Shown: positions 28,047 through 38,623, counted from the first letter of the stretch. The stretch is 64,000 nucleotides of DNA from Paracerasibacillus soli (GCF_034006335.1 NZ_JAWDIQ010000001.1), one strand, 5' to 3'. Numbers and translations: made by a program. Notes: generated by a model from the letters alone, not told the origin.

Positions 28047-29286
28047 ATGGGGACGACAGAAACGGATAAATCAATCACGATTCCAACGAGTAAAACAACG
28101 ATATATCCTATTCTATATATATTGGAATATGTCATCTATTAAATGATACGCTACAAGCAGTGATACCAGCAATGTTTCCAATTTTGGAAAATTCACTTGG
28201 GTTAACGTTTACCCAATTGGGACTCATTGCTTTTACATTGAATATAGTGTCTTCTGTAATGCAACCTGTAGTCGGTATGTATACAGATAAAAGGCCAATG
28301 CCGTATGCCTTACCAATTGGTTTGGCTAGTAGCATGTTTGGTATTATGGGATTAGCTTTTGCAGAAAGCTATTGGTTCATTTTATTTAGTGTCTTTTTTA
28401 TCGGTTTAGGATCCGCTATTTTTCATCCGGAAGGGTCGCGTGTTGCTTATTTGGCAGCAGGTTCTAGACGTGGTTTGGCACAATCAATTTATCAAGTTGG
28501 TGGAAATGCAGGGCAAGCGCTTGCCCCGATTATTACAGCGTTAGTTCTTGTGCCATTAGGCCAATTTGGGGCAATTTGGTTTACTTTAACTGCCTTTTTA
28601 GCTGTGGTTCTTTTAACGTATATCGCAAAATGGTACAGTCAACAAATGGGACAAATCGGACAACAGCCTAATCGACCTAAGGAAAGAGCTAAGCAAAACA
28701 ATAAACAAATGACGAAGGAAATAAGAGGTGCGTTAATTGTGCTTGTATTCGTTGTATTTGCTCGCTCTTGGTATATGAGTGCGATTTCGAATTTCTATGC
28801 ATTTTACGCCATTGACCGTTATCATGTGTCCATTTCACAAGCACAATTGTATATTTTTACATTTTTAGCAATGGGGGCTATTGGTACATTTTTAGGTGGG
28901 CCAATGGCAGATCGTTTTGGTAAGAGAAATGTTATTTTGTTTTCCTTTCTAGCAGCAGTTCCATTTACTATTTTACTTCCTTTTGCAAGTCCAATAGTAG
29001 CAATTATTTTATTGGCCCTTGTAGGATTGATTTTGATGACAAACTTTTCGGTGACGGTTGTTTACGCTCAGGAATTGATTCCTGGAAAAATTGGAACGAT
29101 GTTGGGCTAATTGTTGGACTGGCATTTGGCATGGGAGCAATAGGTTCTGTTGCATTAGGTACATTAATTGATTTTATTGGAATCAATCCAACGATGATTG
29201 TAATGTCTTTTTTACCTTTGTTGGGGCTACTTACTTATTTATTACCTACAGATCAAAAGGTTCGTGCATGGTATGTGGAAAGTTAG
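28047..29286 (+). CDS. MFS transporter of the fosmidomycin-resistance type, two frame changes
   Basis: A 12-helix major facilitator spread over three frames. After MGTTETDKSITIP a change near 28100-28130 leads to CHLLNDTLQAVIPAMFPILE, typical of Fsr proteins, as are VGMYTDKRPMPY, FHPEGSRVAYLAAG and QVGGNAGQALAP. A second change in a G3 run (29104-29106; one more G) continues GLIVGLAFGMGAIGSVALG to RAWYVES. Corrected length is about 412 residues. GAGGGATAAC precedes the ATG. Probable drug/proton efflux pump; the substrate cannot be told. Confidence 0.88.
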
Positions 29287-29325
29287 ATTATACGTTACCC
29301 ATTACTTAAATAATGAAAGAATGAT

Positions 29326-29363
29326 ACCCGTATACGCATGTGGCCACATGTATGTATACGGGT
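29326..29363. terminator. Near-perfect palindrome between convergent genes
   Basis: ACCCGTATAC / GTATACGGGT with an inner CATGTGG / CCACATG makes an almost continuous 38-base hairpin, between the MFS gene (+) and appC (-). A T-rich stretch follows on the plus strand. Confidence 0.8.
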
Positions 29364-29421
29364 GCTTATTTTAAAACTTATATAAAATGTGAACATCATT
29401 GAAACTAAAAAGTTGGGCCGC

Positions 29422-30348
29422 TCATCTTTGTTTACTTTTTGGATCAAAGGCATCACGGAAACCATCCCCAATAAAGTTAATTGCTAGCACTGTAACGAAA
29501 ATAGCAATTCCCGGGGGAACCCATGCTTCAGGATGGTTACGAAGAATTCGCACATTCATTGCTTCAGACAGCATATTTCCCCATGTTGGTGTTGGTTGGG
29601 GAATACCGAAGCCAATAAAACTTAGGCCGGATTCAATGATAATATAGGATGCCATCATTAAAGTTGCATTGACAATAATTGGCCCAATGGCATTTGGAAT
29701 AAAATGTTTAAGGATAATTCGAGAGTCACTGGCGCCAATAGCCCGTGCGCCAAGGACAAATTCTTGTTCACGTAAGGATAAATATGTACCCCGGATAATA
29801 CGGGTTAGATTTGGCCAAGATGTTACGGCTATTATCGTAACAAAGATGGATATCGTCATTTTATCAATAATAGCGATGATTGTCAGTGCTAAGACAAGAA
29901 ATGGTAACATGAGCATAATATCAGCAGCGCGCATGATAATATTATCAATTTTTCCGCCGTAATAACCAGCGATAGAACCTAGTAAAACACCAATTGTCAA
30001 CGTAAAAAACATCGCACTAAACCCAACAATTAATGAAATTCTTCCACCGTGTAGCAAACGTGCAAAATTATCTTGCCCTGTTCCATTTGTACCCAAAATA
30101 TGTTCACTGCTTGGACCTTCTTCAATTAAGAATAAATCTGTTTTTTCTGGATCAAGGTCTGTAAAAACAGGAGCAAGAATACATATTATTACAATTATTA
30201 AAAGCGCAACTAGACTAATTACAGCCATTTTATTCTTTAAAAATCGACGTAAAGCCAATTGAAATGGGCTTTGACTTTTGTTTTCCTCTTCTGAATTATG
30301 TTGTGGTCCTATCTGTGTTGAAATTGTTTCATGTGGTTTTGGTTGCAT
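29422..30348 (-). CDS. appC: Oligopeptide ABC transporter permease AppC
   Basis: 308 residues, intact. A DppC/OppC-type permease: N-terminal cytosolic tail and first helix (MAVISLVALLIIVIICILAP), HILGTNGTGQDNFARLLHGG loop, and the ATPase-contact EAA motif in LGARAIGASDSRIILKHFIPN. GAGGTG precedes the ATG. Last gene of appD-F-A-B-C, 14 bases after appB. Confidence 0.93.
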   Translation of the reverse strand: MQPKPHETISTQIGPQHNSEEENKSQSPFQLALRRFLKNKMAVISLVALLIIVIICILAPVFTDLDPEKTDLFLIEEGPSSEHILGTNGTGQDNFARLLHGGRISLIVGFSAMFFTLTIGVLLGSIAGYYGGKIDNIIMRAADIMLMLPFLVLALTIIAIIDKMTISIFVTIIAVTSWPNLTRIIRGTYLSLREQEFVLGARAIGASDSRIILKHFIPNAIGPIIVNATLMMASYIIIESGLSFIGFGIPQPTPTWGNMLSEAMNVRILRNHPEAWVPPGIAIFVTVLAINFIGDGFRDAFDPKSKQR

Positions 30349-30362
30349 CGGATGATTTCACC

Positions 30363-31330
30363 TCAATCATATCGGATTCTTGGATCAATGATACTGTAGA
30401 AAATATCGGCAAGTAAATTGCCAATTAGGATAAGGAGCCCAAGTATCAAGGCAATCGCCATGACAACAGGAAAGTCACGGTTGGTGACAGAACTTATAAA
30501 TAACGTTCCAAGACCGGGATATTGAAAAATCTGTTCAGTAATGACAGCCCCACTTAACAAAGCGCCTATTTCAAATCCCATTAAAGTAATAATCGGAATG
30601 AGTGCATTTCTAAGTGTGTGCTTATATAAAACATTACGATCGGACATTCCTTTTGCTTTTGCCGTACGTATATAGTCGCTGCCAAGAACATCAAGAACCT
30701 CTGAACGCATATAACGCATATAAGTTGCCGTACCCGCCAGTCCAATGGTAATTCCGGGTAATATCATATGATGAATACGGTCAGTAAATGCTGCAAAACC
30801 AGTCATACCGGGTGCAGATAGTGTGCCTTGTGCAGGAAACCACCCTAATTTAATCGATAGTGCATAAATGACAATGAGTCCAAAAAAGAAATTTGGAATA
30901 GCTAGACCAAGAAATCCAAATCCTGTCGCAGTATAGTCTAATAGGGAATATGGTTTTTTGGCAGAATAGATCCCGATTGGAATTGCTACGATGATGGTAA
31001 TAAAAAGGGCGAAAGACCTAAATATAGTGTGTTTGCAAAACGTGCCTCGATTAACTCCGCTACAGATCTTCCATTAAATACAAGTGATTTCCCAAAGTCA
31101 CCTTTGGCGGTGGAACTTAACCAACGCCAATACTGAACAGGGACTGGATCATTTAGTCCCAATGCTTCGCGCTGTTTTTCGTAAACAAGCGGATCAACTT
31201 TTGGATCGGCAAGCATTTGACCTGTCAAAGCATCACCGGGCGCAGCTTTAGCAAGCCCAAATACAATAACAGTCAGGGCGAAAAGCATCGGTATAAAGAT
31301 TAGTATGCGTCGGATGATATATTTGTACAT
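30363..31330 (-). CDS. appB: Oligopeptide ABC transporter permease AppB, one frame change
   Basis: The start MYKYIIRRILIFIPMLFALT follows GGGGGAGATAAT. AAPGDALTGQ is the usual DppB/OppB motif, with EAA motif TAKAKGMSDRNVLYKHTLRN. The frame ends at 30986; one missing base near 31008 continues SALFITIIVAIPIGIYSAKK to IDPRIRYD at 30363. Corrected length is about 322 residues, normal for the family. It pairs with AppC to form the pore. Confidence 0.92.
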
Positions 31331-31432
31331 ATTATCTCCCCCTGATTTAAATTACAGGATACTTACTAAAAAAAGACGATTAGGCTAAATAAAGGTAGAG
31401 CATGCGGTGTAATCCACACGCTCTCCATATGT

Positions 31433-33243
31433 TTACTCAGCTACCCACCATAAATGAGGATCATGATTGAAACCATATGGCATTGGGTTAATTCCATGGA
31501 CTCGCTCATTAAACGCATAAATTTTGTTTGTTGCATACAGCAATAGTGCTGGAAGATCATCAGAAAAAAGCGCTTGCCATTCACTGTATTTATCTTCACG
31601 ATATGACTGTTCAAATGCGTCAGGTGGTGTGATGGCATCCGCAATTAATTGGTCAGATTCCGGATTATTCCAACGGCCAAAGTTATAAGCATCCTTTGTT
31701 CTCCATAGTCCGGATGGATCAGGATCACCACTACCAAGGCTCCATCCAATTAAATATAAATCCCAATCTTCAGTATTATTTGTTAAATCTTCAACATATG
31801 CCGACATTTCTTTAGGTTGTCTTAAATCAACTTTAATTCCGGCTTCTTCAATCATTTGTGCAACAATTGGTGCTGTTTTTTCACGAAGTTGGTTACCAGT
31901 TGGATAATTGATATTGATAACCCATTCCTCGCCATCAGGAGTATCTCGAAACCCATCTCCATTTGCATCAACATAACCTGCTTCATCTAATAAAGCTGCG
32001 GCCTTCTCAAGGTCTTGTACGTATTTTGTTCCAGCATTTTCATCATAAGCCCAGAACTGTTGAGCAATTGGAGCATTGATTACAGACCCATGACCAAGTA
32101 ATAATTTATCAACAATTGCTTCCCGGTCTATCATATAGGCAATTGCTTGACGTACTAGCTTATTATTCATATCCTCATTCGGAACCCAATTATTGGATTA
32201 ATTTCTCCGCTATCAGCATCAGCTTGCGTACGGTGATTGTGGATGAATCCCATCAATTGATAGCCAAAATCAGTTTGTTCAATAATCTCGATATGATCGT
32301 GTGATGCAACCTCCTCATAATCTGCTGCAGGAACTCCGTTTGGATCAGCGATAAAATCAATTTCACCTTTTTCTAATAGTCCTAAGATGACCGATTGATC
32401 TACAATGCGCCACACGATAGAATCTAAATATGGCTCACCTTTCCAGTAATCAGCGTTTTTTTCTAAAACATATTGCTCTCGTTCTAACATTTCTGTAAAC
32501 TTAAATGGACCTGTACCAATTACTTCACCTGGATCAAGAGTCGCAGGATGTTCAGGGATTTCTCCAATAGGAATATCTGCAAAAATATGTTCAGGAATAA
32601 TTGGGAAGGACACATCACTTAAAATCGTGACGTTAGGCTCTGCAAACTTAAATGTCACTGTATGATCATCTTCAGCAACCACACCTTCAAAATCATCTGT
32701 ATCCCCACCAACAAAAGCTTCATATCCAAGTAACTTATCAACATAATCGGTGCGAACTCCACCGGCTTCAATATATCCTGGACTTGCGATAGCTTTGTAC
32801 GTAAAGACAACATCATCTGCAGTAAAGTCTTCTCCATCATGCCATTTTACGTCTTTCTCCAAATGTAATGTAATTTCTGTTTGGTCATCATTTATTCCCA
32901 GTCATGAGCTAGACCAGTTTCAAATTCTAATTCTTTGTTTTGTGATAATAGTCCTTCATGCGTAAAATCTAAAATATTTGCTTCATATGCTTCTTCGTAA
33001 AAAATAGGGTTAAAAACACCAGACGGGGCTGTGTCCATTGCACCTATTAATGTACCACCTTTTTGCGGTTCATCACTTTTAGGATCATTATCTGCATTGT
33101 TCTCCTTTTCCTGTGCCTCTGTTTTACCCTTCTGGATCTTCTTGTCCTTCTTTTTTTGTATCAGTGCTACAAGCTGCTAATACAGTAATAAACATAAACA
33201 TAAGAATAAATAAAAATAAACCACGTCTCCAATGTTTAAACAA
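31433..33243 (-). CDS. appA: Oligopeptide-binding lipoprotein AppA, three frame changes
   Basis: The substrate-binding protein (SBP family 5). A TTG start at 33243 (LFKHWRRGLFLF) after GGGGG leads into a signal peptide with lipobox VLAAC and an acidic Lys/Glu/Asp linker. Conserved segments include DVKWHDGEDFTADDVVFTY, VRQAIAYMIDREAIVDKLL and DWDLYLIGWSLGSGDPDPSG. Frame changes lie near 33127, 32897 (WE-INDDQTEITLHLEKD) and 32195 (NWVPNEDMNNK), the last two by one missing A. About 600 residues. The position after appF is as in B. subtilis app. Confidence 0.92.
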
Positions 33244-33329
33244 CGTATTTCCCCCTTTAACATTTTGTACTACTTCCTTATCTTAAAATAAAGTTTTACC
33301 TTTTTAACCACCTCCAAAGCTATGTTTTT

Positions 33330-33367
33330 CTATTAGACAAAACTTGACTAATATCAAGTACTAATAG
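33330..33367. promoter_or_regulatory. Nested inverted repeat between appF and appA
   Basis: CTATTAG...CTAATAG encloses ACTTGA / TCAAGT. No T tract follows on the minus strand, so it may be an mRNA-processing or stabilising hairpin that raises appA levels over appD-appF, or an operator. The 215-base gap otherwise holds nothing. Confidence 0.4.
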
Positions 33368-33458
33368 CAAAAGGATGATTTTTTTATCCTGTAAAAATCA
33401 AAGCTTATCAATTTACTTGCTGATTTAGAGTTTTTGTTGATTGATAAATAAACAAACA

Positions 33459-34490
33459 TTAAGTGTATAAATGACAGGCAACAAAATGTCCGTTTTCTTT
33501 TTCTAGCAATTCTGGTCGTTCCATACTACATCGCTCATTGGCAAAGGGGCATCTCGTTCTAAACGTACACCCTGAAGGAGGATTAGCCGGACTTGGCAGG
33601 TCACCACTTATCTTGAATATTTCCCTATTTTTCTTGGACTCCATGTCCGTATTGATAACAGGTATTGATGAAAGTAAACCTTGTGTGTATGGGTGAAGCG
33701 GATTGTTATATAATGCATTCTTTGGTGCAATTTCAGCTATTCTCCCTAAATACATTACTGCAACCCGATCGCTAATATGTTTAACGACACTTAAGTCATG
33801 GGCAATAAATAAATATGTTAGACCAAGGTTTTCTTGTAAATCTTTCATTAAGTTTAAAACTTGTGCCTGGATTGATACGTCGAGAGCTGAAACTGGCTCA
33901 TCACAAATAACGAATTTTGGTTCAAGTACTAGCGCTCGAGCAATACTAATTCGCTGTCTCTGTCCTCCAGAGAACTCATGAGGGTATTTTTGTAAGTCGG
34001 TCTGACGCAGCCCTACCTTTTCAATCATTTCAAGCGCCTTTTGTCTTCTTTCCAATTTGGATAATGATGTTTGGACAAGTAGTGGTTCTTCAACGAGTTC
34101 GCCAACACTCATTTTAGAATTTAATGAAGCAAAAGGATCTTGAAAAACAATTTGCATATCTCGACGAATTGGGTTCATTTGTCTTCTTGTTAACGTAGAA
34201 ATATTATTACCATTAAAGTGGATTTGCCCATCAGTTGGATCAAGTAAACGAAGTATGACACGACCTAAAGTAGACTTACCTGATCCAGACTCACCGACAA
34301 TACCCAATGTTTCACCTTTATGTATTTGAAAGGAGATATCGTCAACCGCTTTTAACTGGCCAATAGTTCGTTTGAAAATTCCTCCTTTGATAGGGAAATA
34401 TTTTTTTAAATGTTGCACTTCTATTAGAACATCGTTATTTGTTGATTCTTGATGCGCCTGTACAACAACGCTTTGTTCAAGACTAGTCAT
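33459..34490 (-). CDS. appF: Oligopeptide ABC transporter ATPase AppF
   Basis: 343 residues, intact. Walker A GESGSGKSTLGR, Q-loop VFQDPFASLNSKMS, signature FSGGQRQRISIARAL, Walker B FVICDEPVSALD and the switch His AHDLSVV are all present. The C-terminal oligopeptide-ATPase extension with Cys (SGCTFRTRCPFANERC) carries the usual Fe-S/Cys pattern. The RBS is the poly-G tract at the end of appD. Confidence 0.95.
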   Translation of the reverse strand: MTSLEQSVVVQAHQESTNNDVLIEVQHLKKYFPIKGGIFKRTIGQLKAVDDISFQIHKGETLGIVGESGSGKSTLGRVILRLLDPTDGQIHFNGNNISTLTRRQMNPIRRDMQIVFQDPFASLNSKMSVGELVEEPLLVQTSLSKLERRQKALEMIEKVGLRQTDLQKYPHEFSGGQRQRISIARALVLEPKFVICDEPVSALDVSIQAQVLNLMKDLQENLGLTYLFIAHDLSVVKHISDRVAVMYLGRIAEIAPKNALYNNPLHPYTQGLLSSIPVINTDMESKKNREIFKISGDLPSPANPPSGCTFRTRCPFANERCSMERPELLEKENGHFVACHLYT

Positions 34491-35480
34491 TTATACTCCC
34501 CCCCCCCAGAATTCATGTAGATAACAACGGACTGAATGAATAGAGTTGATTTCTTTTAAATCTGGGTTCGAGTGATTACACCTTTCCATTACAAATGGAC
34601 AGCGTGTTGAAAAACGACAACCTTTAGGAAAATCAAAGGCAGGCGGAACGGTTCCCTTAATAGAACCTAATCTATCAACATCGTCTTGCATATTTGGAAT
34701 ACTTGCCAATAATCCTTTTGTGTAAGGGTGTTCCGGATTTTGTAATAGTTCTCTTGTTGGTGCTTCTTCTACGATTTGGCCACCATACATGACCATGACA
34801 CGATCAGCATATTCAGACACAACACCTAAGTCATGTGTAATGAGCAATAATGCCATTTGGAATTTTTCTCGCATTTCTACTAGTAAGTCTAAAATTTGTG
34901 CTTGTATGGTTACATCAAGTGCTGTTGTAGGTTCGTCTGCAATAAGTAATTTAGGTTCACATGAAATAGCCATTGCAATCATAACTCGTTGCCTCATACC
35001 TCCTGAAAGTTGATGGGGATATTCATCTATAACTTCGTCAGCACGTGGAATTCCTACTGTTTGTAATAGTTTAATGGATTGCTTGCGTGCATCTTTTTTG
35101 TGTAATTTCTTATGTTTGCGAAGCATTTCAGAAATTTGATTTCCTACAGTATATACAGGATTAAGGGCAGTCATCGGTTCCTGAAATATCATTGCAATAT
35201 TCTTTCCACGGACTTTAGTCATTTGCTTTGTGGAAAATTGAAGTAATTCATCTCCGTTCATTAAAATGGTTCCATCTACAATTCGACCGGGTTTATTAAT
35301 GAGCTGCATGATAGATAGGGCAGTGATACTTTTTCCACTACCAGATTCACCGACCAGGGCAACTGTTTCTCCAGGAAAAATTGAAAAAGAAATATTATCA
35401 ACTGCTTTAGCGACCTTTTTATCTTCTAAATAGAAGTACGTTTTGAGTTGATCAACATCTAAAATTGGTTGTTTGGTCAT
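34491..35480 (-). CDS. appD: Oligopeptide ABC transporter ATPase AppD
   Basis: 329 residues from MTKQPILDVDQLKTYF, with GGAG at fitting distance; the GTG three codons earlier is inside that site. Walker A GESGSGKSITAL, signature LSGGMRQRVMIAMAI, Walker B LIADEPTTALD, His-loop THDLGVV and C-terminal GCRFSTRCPFVMERC. The gene ends in a run of 10 G (34498-34507) encoding WGGG and touching the appF start, so the exact length there should be treated with care. First gene of the app operon, in the same D-F-A-B-C order as B. subtilis. Confidence 0.95.
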   Translation of the reverse strand: MTKQPILDVDQLKTYFYLEDKKVAKAVDNISFSIFPGETVALVGESGSGKSITALSIMQLINKPGRIVDGTILMNGDELLQFSTKQMTKVRGKNIAMIFQEPMTALNPVYTVGNQISEMLRKHKKLHKKDARKQSIKLLQTVGIPRADEVIDEYPHQLSGGMRQRVMIAMAISCEPKLLIADEPTTALDVTIQAQILDLLVEMREKFQMALLLITHDLGVVSEYADRVMVMYGGQIVEEAPTRELLQNPEHPYTKGLLASIPNMQDDVDRLGSIKGTVPPAFDFPKGCRFSTRCPFVMERCNHSNPDLKEINSIHSVRCYLHEFWGGGV

Positions 35481-36014
35481 AGATACCACTCCATTCTTAA
35501 AAGTATAAAATTGATATAATGAAGTAACCTAGATGAAAAAGTTATTGTAATAAAGAAAGAAGCCGCGCTAGATTAATATTGATATTTATGTAAAGACGTG
35601 ATGTACGTAATAGTAATTAAATATATTTGGAATTTGTGGAAGGAAAAAATCTATTGGTTTTAGCTATACATTTATTGAACAATCGTTGCTTATTATAGAT
35701 ATTAAATAAGTCAGACTCTTTTGTCAAGGTTGAATTTTATAAAATAAACCCCGGGTGAATAAGGTGAGATTATGCTTTTCGCCGATGGAGAATGAAGTTA
35801 TTATTTTTATAGTTGAAATAAATAGTAGAAAAGTACAATGATAACGGATTGATTTAATCTCCGTAAGTTTGGTAGTTTTAAAAATGTATAGTCAAGTTTT
35901 GGGGTGGGCACAAGATGAGAAACTTTGGGAAGTAATTGCAGTGATTACGGCTTGTGCCATATCGATAGATTTAGCATGAGGGGCAATAGACTGCCATCAT
36001 TTTCCCCTTTTAGG
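35481..36014. other. AT-rich intergenic region with one tiny candidate ORF
   Basis: Upstream region of appD. The only candidate is a 31-codon plus-strand ORF (35884-35979), MYSQVLGWAQDEKLWEVIAV followed by ITACAISIDLA: hydrophobic, one Cys, no good ribosome site. It could be a small toxin- or signal-like peptide, or chance. No clear promoter could be assigned to appD. Confidence 0.3.
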
Positions 36015-36128
36015 TCAATCGATAAACCAGAAGGTGTTTTCTATCAAGAAGAAGTTTACATCTGTTTTTGTGTAACTAACTATTAAAAGCAACCATGCAG
36101 GTAATAAAAGCACTGCTAATCGTTTCAT
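36015..36128 (-). pseudogene. Remnant of a lipoprotein gene (5' end only)
   Basis: MKRLAVLLLPAWLLLIVSYT keeps the signal peptide of the lipoproteins at 36193-36735 and 38810-39349, but the lipobox Cys is lost (IVSY instead of LVGC) and the frame runs into unrelated sequence after KTDV. It marks the outer edge of the duplicated cassette. Confidence 0.7.
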
Positions 36129-36192
36129 TAGTATCCTCACATTTAAAAAAATGTGTTGCGTACGAATTTTAATGGTAGTATCTGAGCATACC

Positions 36193-36735
36193 TCATCGTT
36201 CACTTACACTAAGTTTCATGGCATAATACGCTTCACCTTTAACCTCCTCATCATCCCACTTAAAATAAAAGACATAATAATAAACTCCTGCTTCTTCAGG
36301 TGAAATAAAATCAAAAAAGTTGACGCCATTTTGAACGTATTCGACATTTTCCCAACCTTATCCTTATATCGATATTGCCTGAAGATTACTTCGTCAGGAT
36401 TAGGTAACGAAAAGTTATTAAAAGTAACTGGTACTCTTGTTTTCGTAGCAACTCGTAAGGTATAGTTACCCATTGTGGCATCCCATGGATCATCGGGATA
36501 TGCTTTACATGGTTTTCCTTCTTCATCCAATCCCCAACAATAGTCACTTAAAGTAGCCCCATAACTTGTATCATCATCTCTACTTAACAGGGATAAACGG
36601 GGTGGTGGTTCTTGCCAAGAAGATATGCCCTTATCTTCATTTGTGTCTTTTGGTTCCTGGTTTTACATCTGTTTTTATACAACCAACAAGTGGAAGCAGG
36701 CATGCAAGTAATAAAAGCACTGCTAATCGTTTCAT
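36193..36735 (-). CDS. Cassette lipoprotein, copy 1, two frame changes
   Basis: Signal peptide and lipobox MKRLAVLLLLACLLPLVGC, start ATG at 36735 behind GGGGG. With one G removed in CCAGGAACC and one G added in TTGGGAAAATG the frame gives KPEPKDTNEDKG, CWGLDEEGKPCKAYPDDPWD, TKTRVPVTFNNFSLPNPDEV, ENVEYVQNG and YYVFYFKWDDEEVKGEAYYA, to SVSER: about 180 residues, probably beta-rich, with a Cys pair. Both shifts occur at the same place in copy 2. It is divergent from the peptide gene. Immunity or peptide capture at the cell surface is an inference. Confidence 0.65.
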
Positions 36736-36825
36736 ATCATTCATCCCCCTTTTTTAAAATAGTCTAACACCTTGGTGTGATTTTTCAAAATAAAAAGAAT
36801 TGTATAATTTCCCATTAACTATTGC

Positions 36826-36850
36826 AGGAATTTGCAAGTGAATGTTGAAT
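36826..36850 (+). promoter_or_regulatory. SigH-type promoter of peptide gene 1
   Basis: AGGAATT (36826-36832) and GAAT (36847-36850), 14 bases apart, agree with the SigH pattern AGGAWWT / GAAT. The same sequence, base for base, precedes peptide gene 2. This points to expression at the transition to stationary phase. Confidence 0.55.
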
Positions 36851-36912
36851 ATAGTTATTAAGGAGCTACATCTAGTATAAACACCAACTTCAAAAGAAGG
36901 GAGGTGGTTTTT

Positions 36913-37203
36913 ATGCGTAAATATGTAGGTGCTATGCTTGTTTTTAGCTTACTCTTATTTGGAACACCATTAACAATCGGTGCCGCAACAAATGGTGAAG
37001 GTGTAGAAAATACATCATCTAGAACAATAAAAGTTACTAATAAATATAGTCTAGGCACAATTCCACCAACTTATTTTATGTACAATAAAGGTGGGTGGGT
37101 AGGTAGGCTGACCTTAGAACGCTATGGACCTAAGGATGGTTATATTGAAGCTATTTATAAAGGAGTAGTTTCGTGTACAGGTACATGTCCCATTGGCCCA
37201 TAG
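36913..37203 (+). CDS. Secreted cysteine-pair peptide, copy 1 (bacteriocin/signal candidate)
   Basis: 96 residues, ATG after GGGAGGTGG. Signal peptide MRKYVGAMLVFSLLLFGTPL with probable cleavage after IGAA/IGA; mature part about 70 residues with NKYSLGTIPPTYF, GGWVGRLTLERYG and the end YKGVVSCTGTCPIGP, where two Cys spaced CxxxC could form a disulfide. I recognise no bacteriocin family by name. It is followed by an ABC permease and faces a lipoprotein gene. Secretion is strongly supported; toxin or signal function is inferred. Confidence 0.7.
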   Translation: MRKYVGAMLVFSLLLFGTPLTIGAATNGEGVENTSSRTIKVTNKYSLGTIPPTYFMYNKGGWVGRLTLERYGPKDGYIEAIYKGVVSCTGTCPIGP

Positions 37204-37227
37204 TATCAAAAAAATAAATGTAATGAA

Positions 37228-37253
37228 GGGGATAAAGTTAATCTTTCATCCCC
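37228..37253 (+). promoter_or_regulatory. Hairpin between peptide gene 1 and permease
   Basis: GGGGATAAAG / CTTTCATCCCC around a 5-base loop, without a T tract. A stronger hairpin is at the same place in copy 2 (39859-39895). It may limit read-through or protect the 3' end of the peptide mRNA. Confidence 0.5.
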
Positions 37254-37279
37254 TATGTACCCTTTATGGAGGTATTCCC

Positions 37280-38512
37280 ATGAAACTCATTTTATTCGAA
37301 ATTAAAAAACTGATTACATCCACATATTTTCTTTTCATGCTAGTGATACTTGCTTTATTTATTTGTAGTTATTATATATATAATTATATGCAAACAGTGC
37401 GAGTAGATGACATTGTAGCGGATGCAGAAATTTTTATTACAAACACAAAACGCGGGTTAGACGAAATAGATGCAGCAATAGAGGCAGGAGAAATCAAAAA
37501 GGATTCCCCTAAAGTCCAATCTGATATTGCTCATTACCAAAATATTATGGAGGAAAATGAAACAAAGAAAGCAGCTGCTTTAGCCCATGATTGGGACACA
37601 TTATTAGATTTTGAAATAGCTGGTGGAGAACAATGGTTTAAGACCGGATTGACAAATAATTACATATGGCCTACAGATTTTACGATGTCTGTTTATTTTG
37701 AACGGAATAAATTTATAAAAGAACACGGGCTTCAACCAGTGTTTCCTATTTATCTATTTTCACAAGTAACGATCTATGATGAAGTTTTTGAACCGCCCGA
37801 AATCGAGAAGGATAAGGAGCGCGACAAAATCCACTCATCCTCTGCGGTGTACTTTCTCTATTTGTTATTTTCATTAGGTTTTGGAATCATTGGTGCTGGC
37901 TTTTTCTTATTTTTATTTGGTGACATCCTTACAAAAGAGGGGATAGGAAGGAATGGTTCACTTTATTTACTTTATACACAACCAACGCGTAGAGGCAATG
38001 TATTTATAAGTAAGTACATATCGTTAAGTCTCATTACCCTATGTATATTAATTAGTGTCGCTGGATTTTCATTATTATTAGGAACCACCTTTGATCGATT
38101 TGGTGAATTACAATATCCTGTATTAATTTATGAACCAGAGATGGCATTTCATTTTATGCCGATGTGGCAATTTATCGTTTTAGCAGCAAGTTTATTTTAT
38201 CTGGTGCTTTTGTTTTGTTATGCATGCTTATTTTTCTTTTCATATTTGACAAAACGTACGGCAATAGCCATAGGTCTAACAGTTGCCTTTCTATTTATAG
38301 GTGTCCAATTAAGTGGGCAATTTGTGCAAACAAATTTTGCAGCTTTTAATCCGTTTACGTATTTTCATGTGGCAGATATCGTCTCCATGGAAGTTGCGGT
38401 CCTGCAAAATAACTTTGAACTATCGATTTATAATGGCTATTGGGTACTTGGTTTAGCTAGTGTTGTTGTTTTACTCGTTACGTATTTTATGTCGAGGCGA
38501 CATGCCCAATAA
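37280..38512 (+). CDS. ABC-2 type permease, copy 1
   Basis: 410 residues, intact. ATG after TGGAGGTATTCCC. The first helix (STYFLFMLVILALFICSYYI) is followed by a large outside domain of about 170 residues rich in Asp/Glu/Lys, then five helices including FSLGFGIIGAGFFLFLFGD and the cytosolic KEGIGRNGSLYLLYTQPTRRG, typical of ABC-2 permeases of the BcrB/NatB kind. It is the partner of the ATPase at 41187-42070, since its own ATPase is only a stub. Copy 2 is at 39920-41168. Confidence 0.85.
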   Translation: MKLILFEIKKLITSTYFLFMLVILALFICSYYIYNYMQTVRVDDIVADAEIFITNTKRGLDEIDAAIEAGEIKKDSPKVQSDIAHYQNIMEENETKKAAALAHDWDTLLDFEIAGGEQWFKTGLTNNYIWPTDFTMSVYFERNKFIKEHGLQPVFPIYLFSQVTIYDEVFEPPEIEKDKERDKIHSSSAVYFLYLLFSLGFGIIGAGFFLFLFGDILTKEGIGRNGSLYLLYTQPTRRGNVFISKYISLSLITLCILISVAGFSLLLGTTFDRFGELQYPVLIYEPEMAFHFMPMWQFIVLAASLFYLVLLFCYACLFFFSYLTKRTAIAIGLTVAFLFIGVQLSGQFVQTNFAAFNPFTYFHVADIVSMEVAVLQNNFELSIYNGYWVLGLASVVVLLVTYFMSRRHAQ

Positions 38513-38530
38513 AAGGGAGGGAGTGGTAAC

Positions 38531-38623
38531 ATGATTGTAGAAGTGAAGAGTCTCAAGAAAAAATATAAAAAAGAGTGGGTTTTAAAAGGAGTACATTTTC
38601 ACATCGAAACACCACACCCTTAA
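38531..38623 (+). pseudogene. ABC ATPase stub (30 codons) at the duplication junction
   Basis: MIVEVKSLKKKYKKEWVLKG followed by VHFHIETPH matches the first ~29 residues of the ATPase at 41187, then breaks off at GAAACACCACA into the 3' side of a lipoprotein remnant read in reverse. No Walker motifs remain. Confidence 0.88.
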
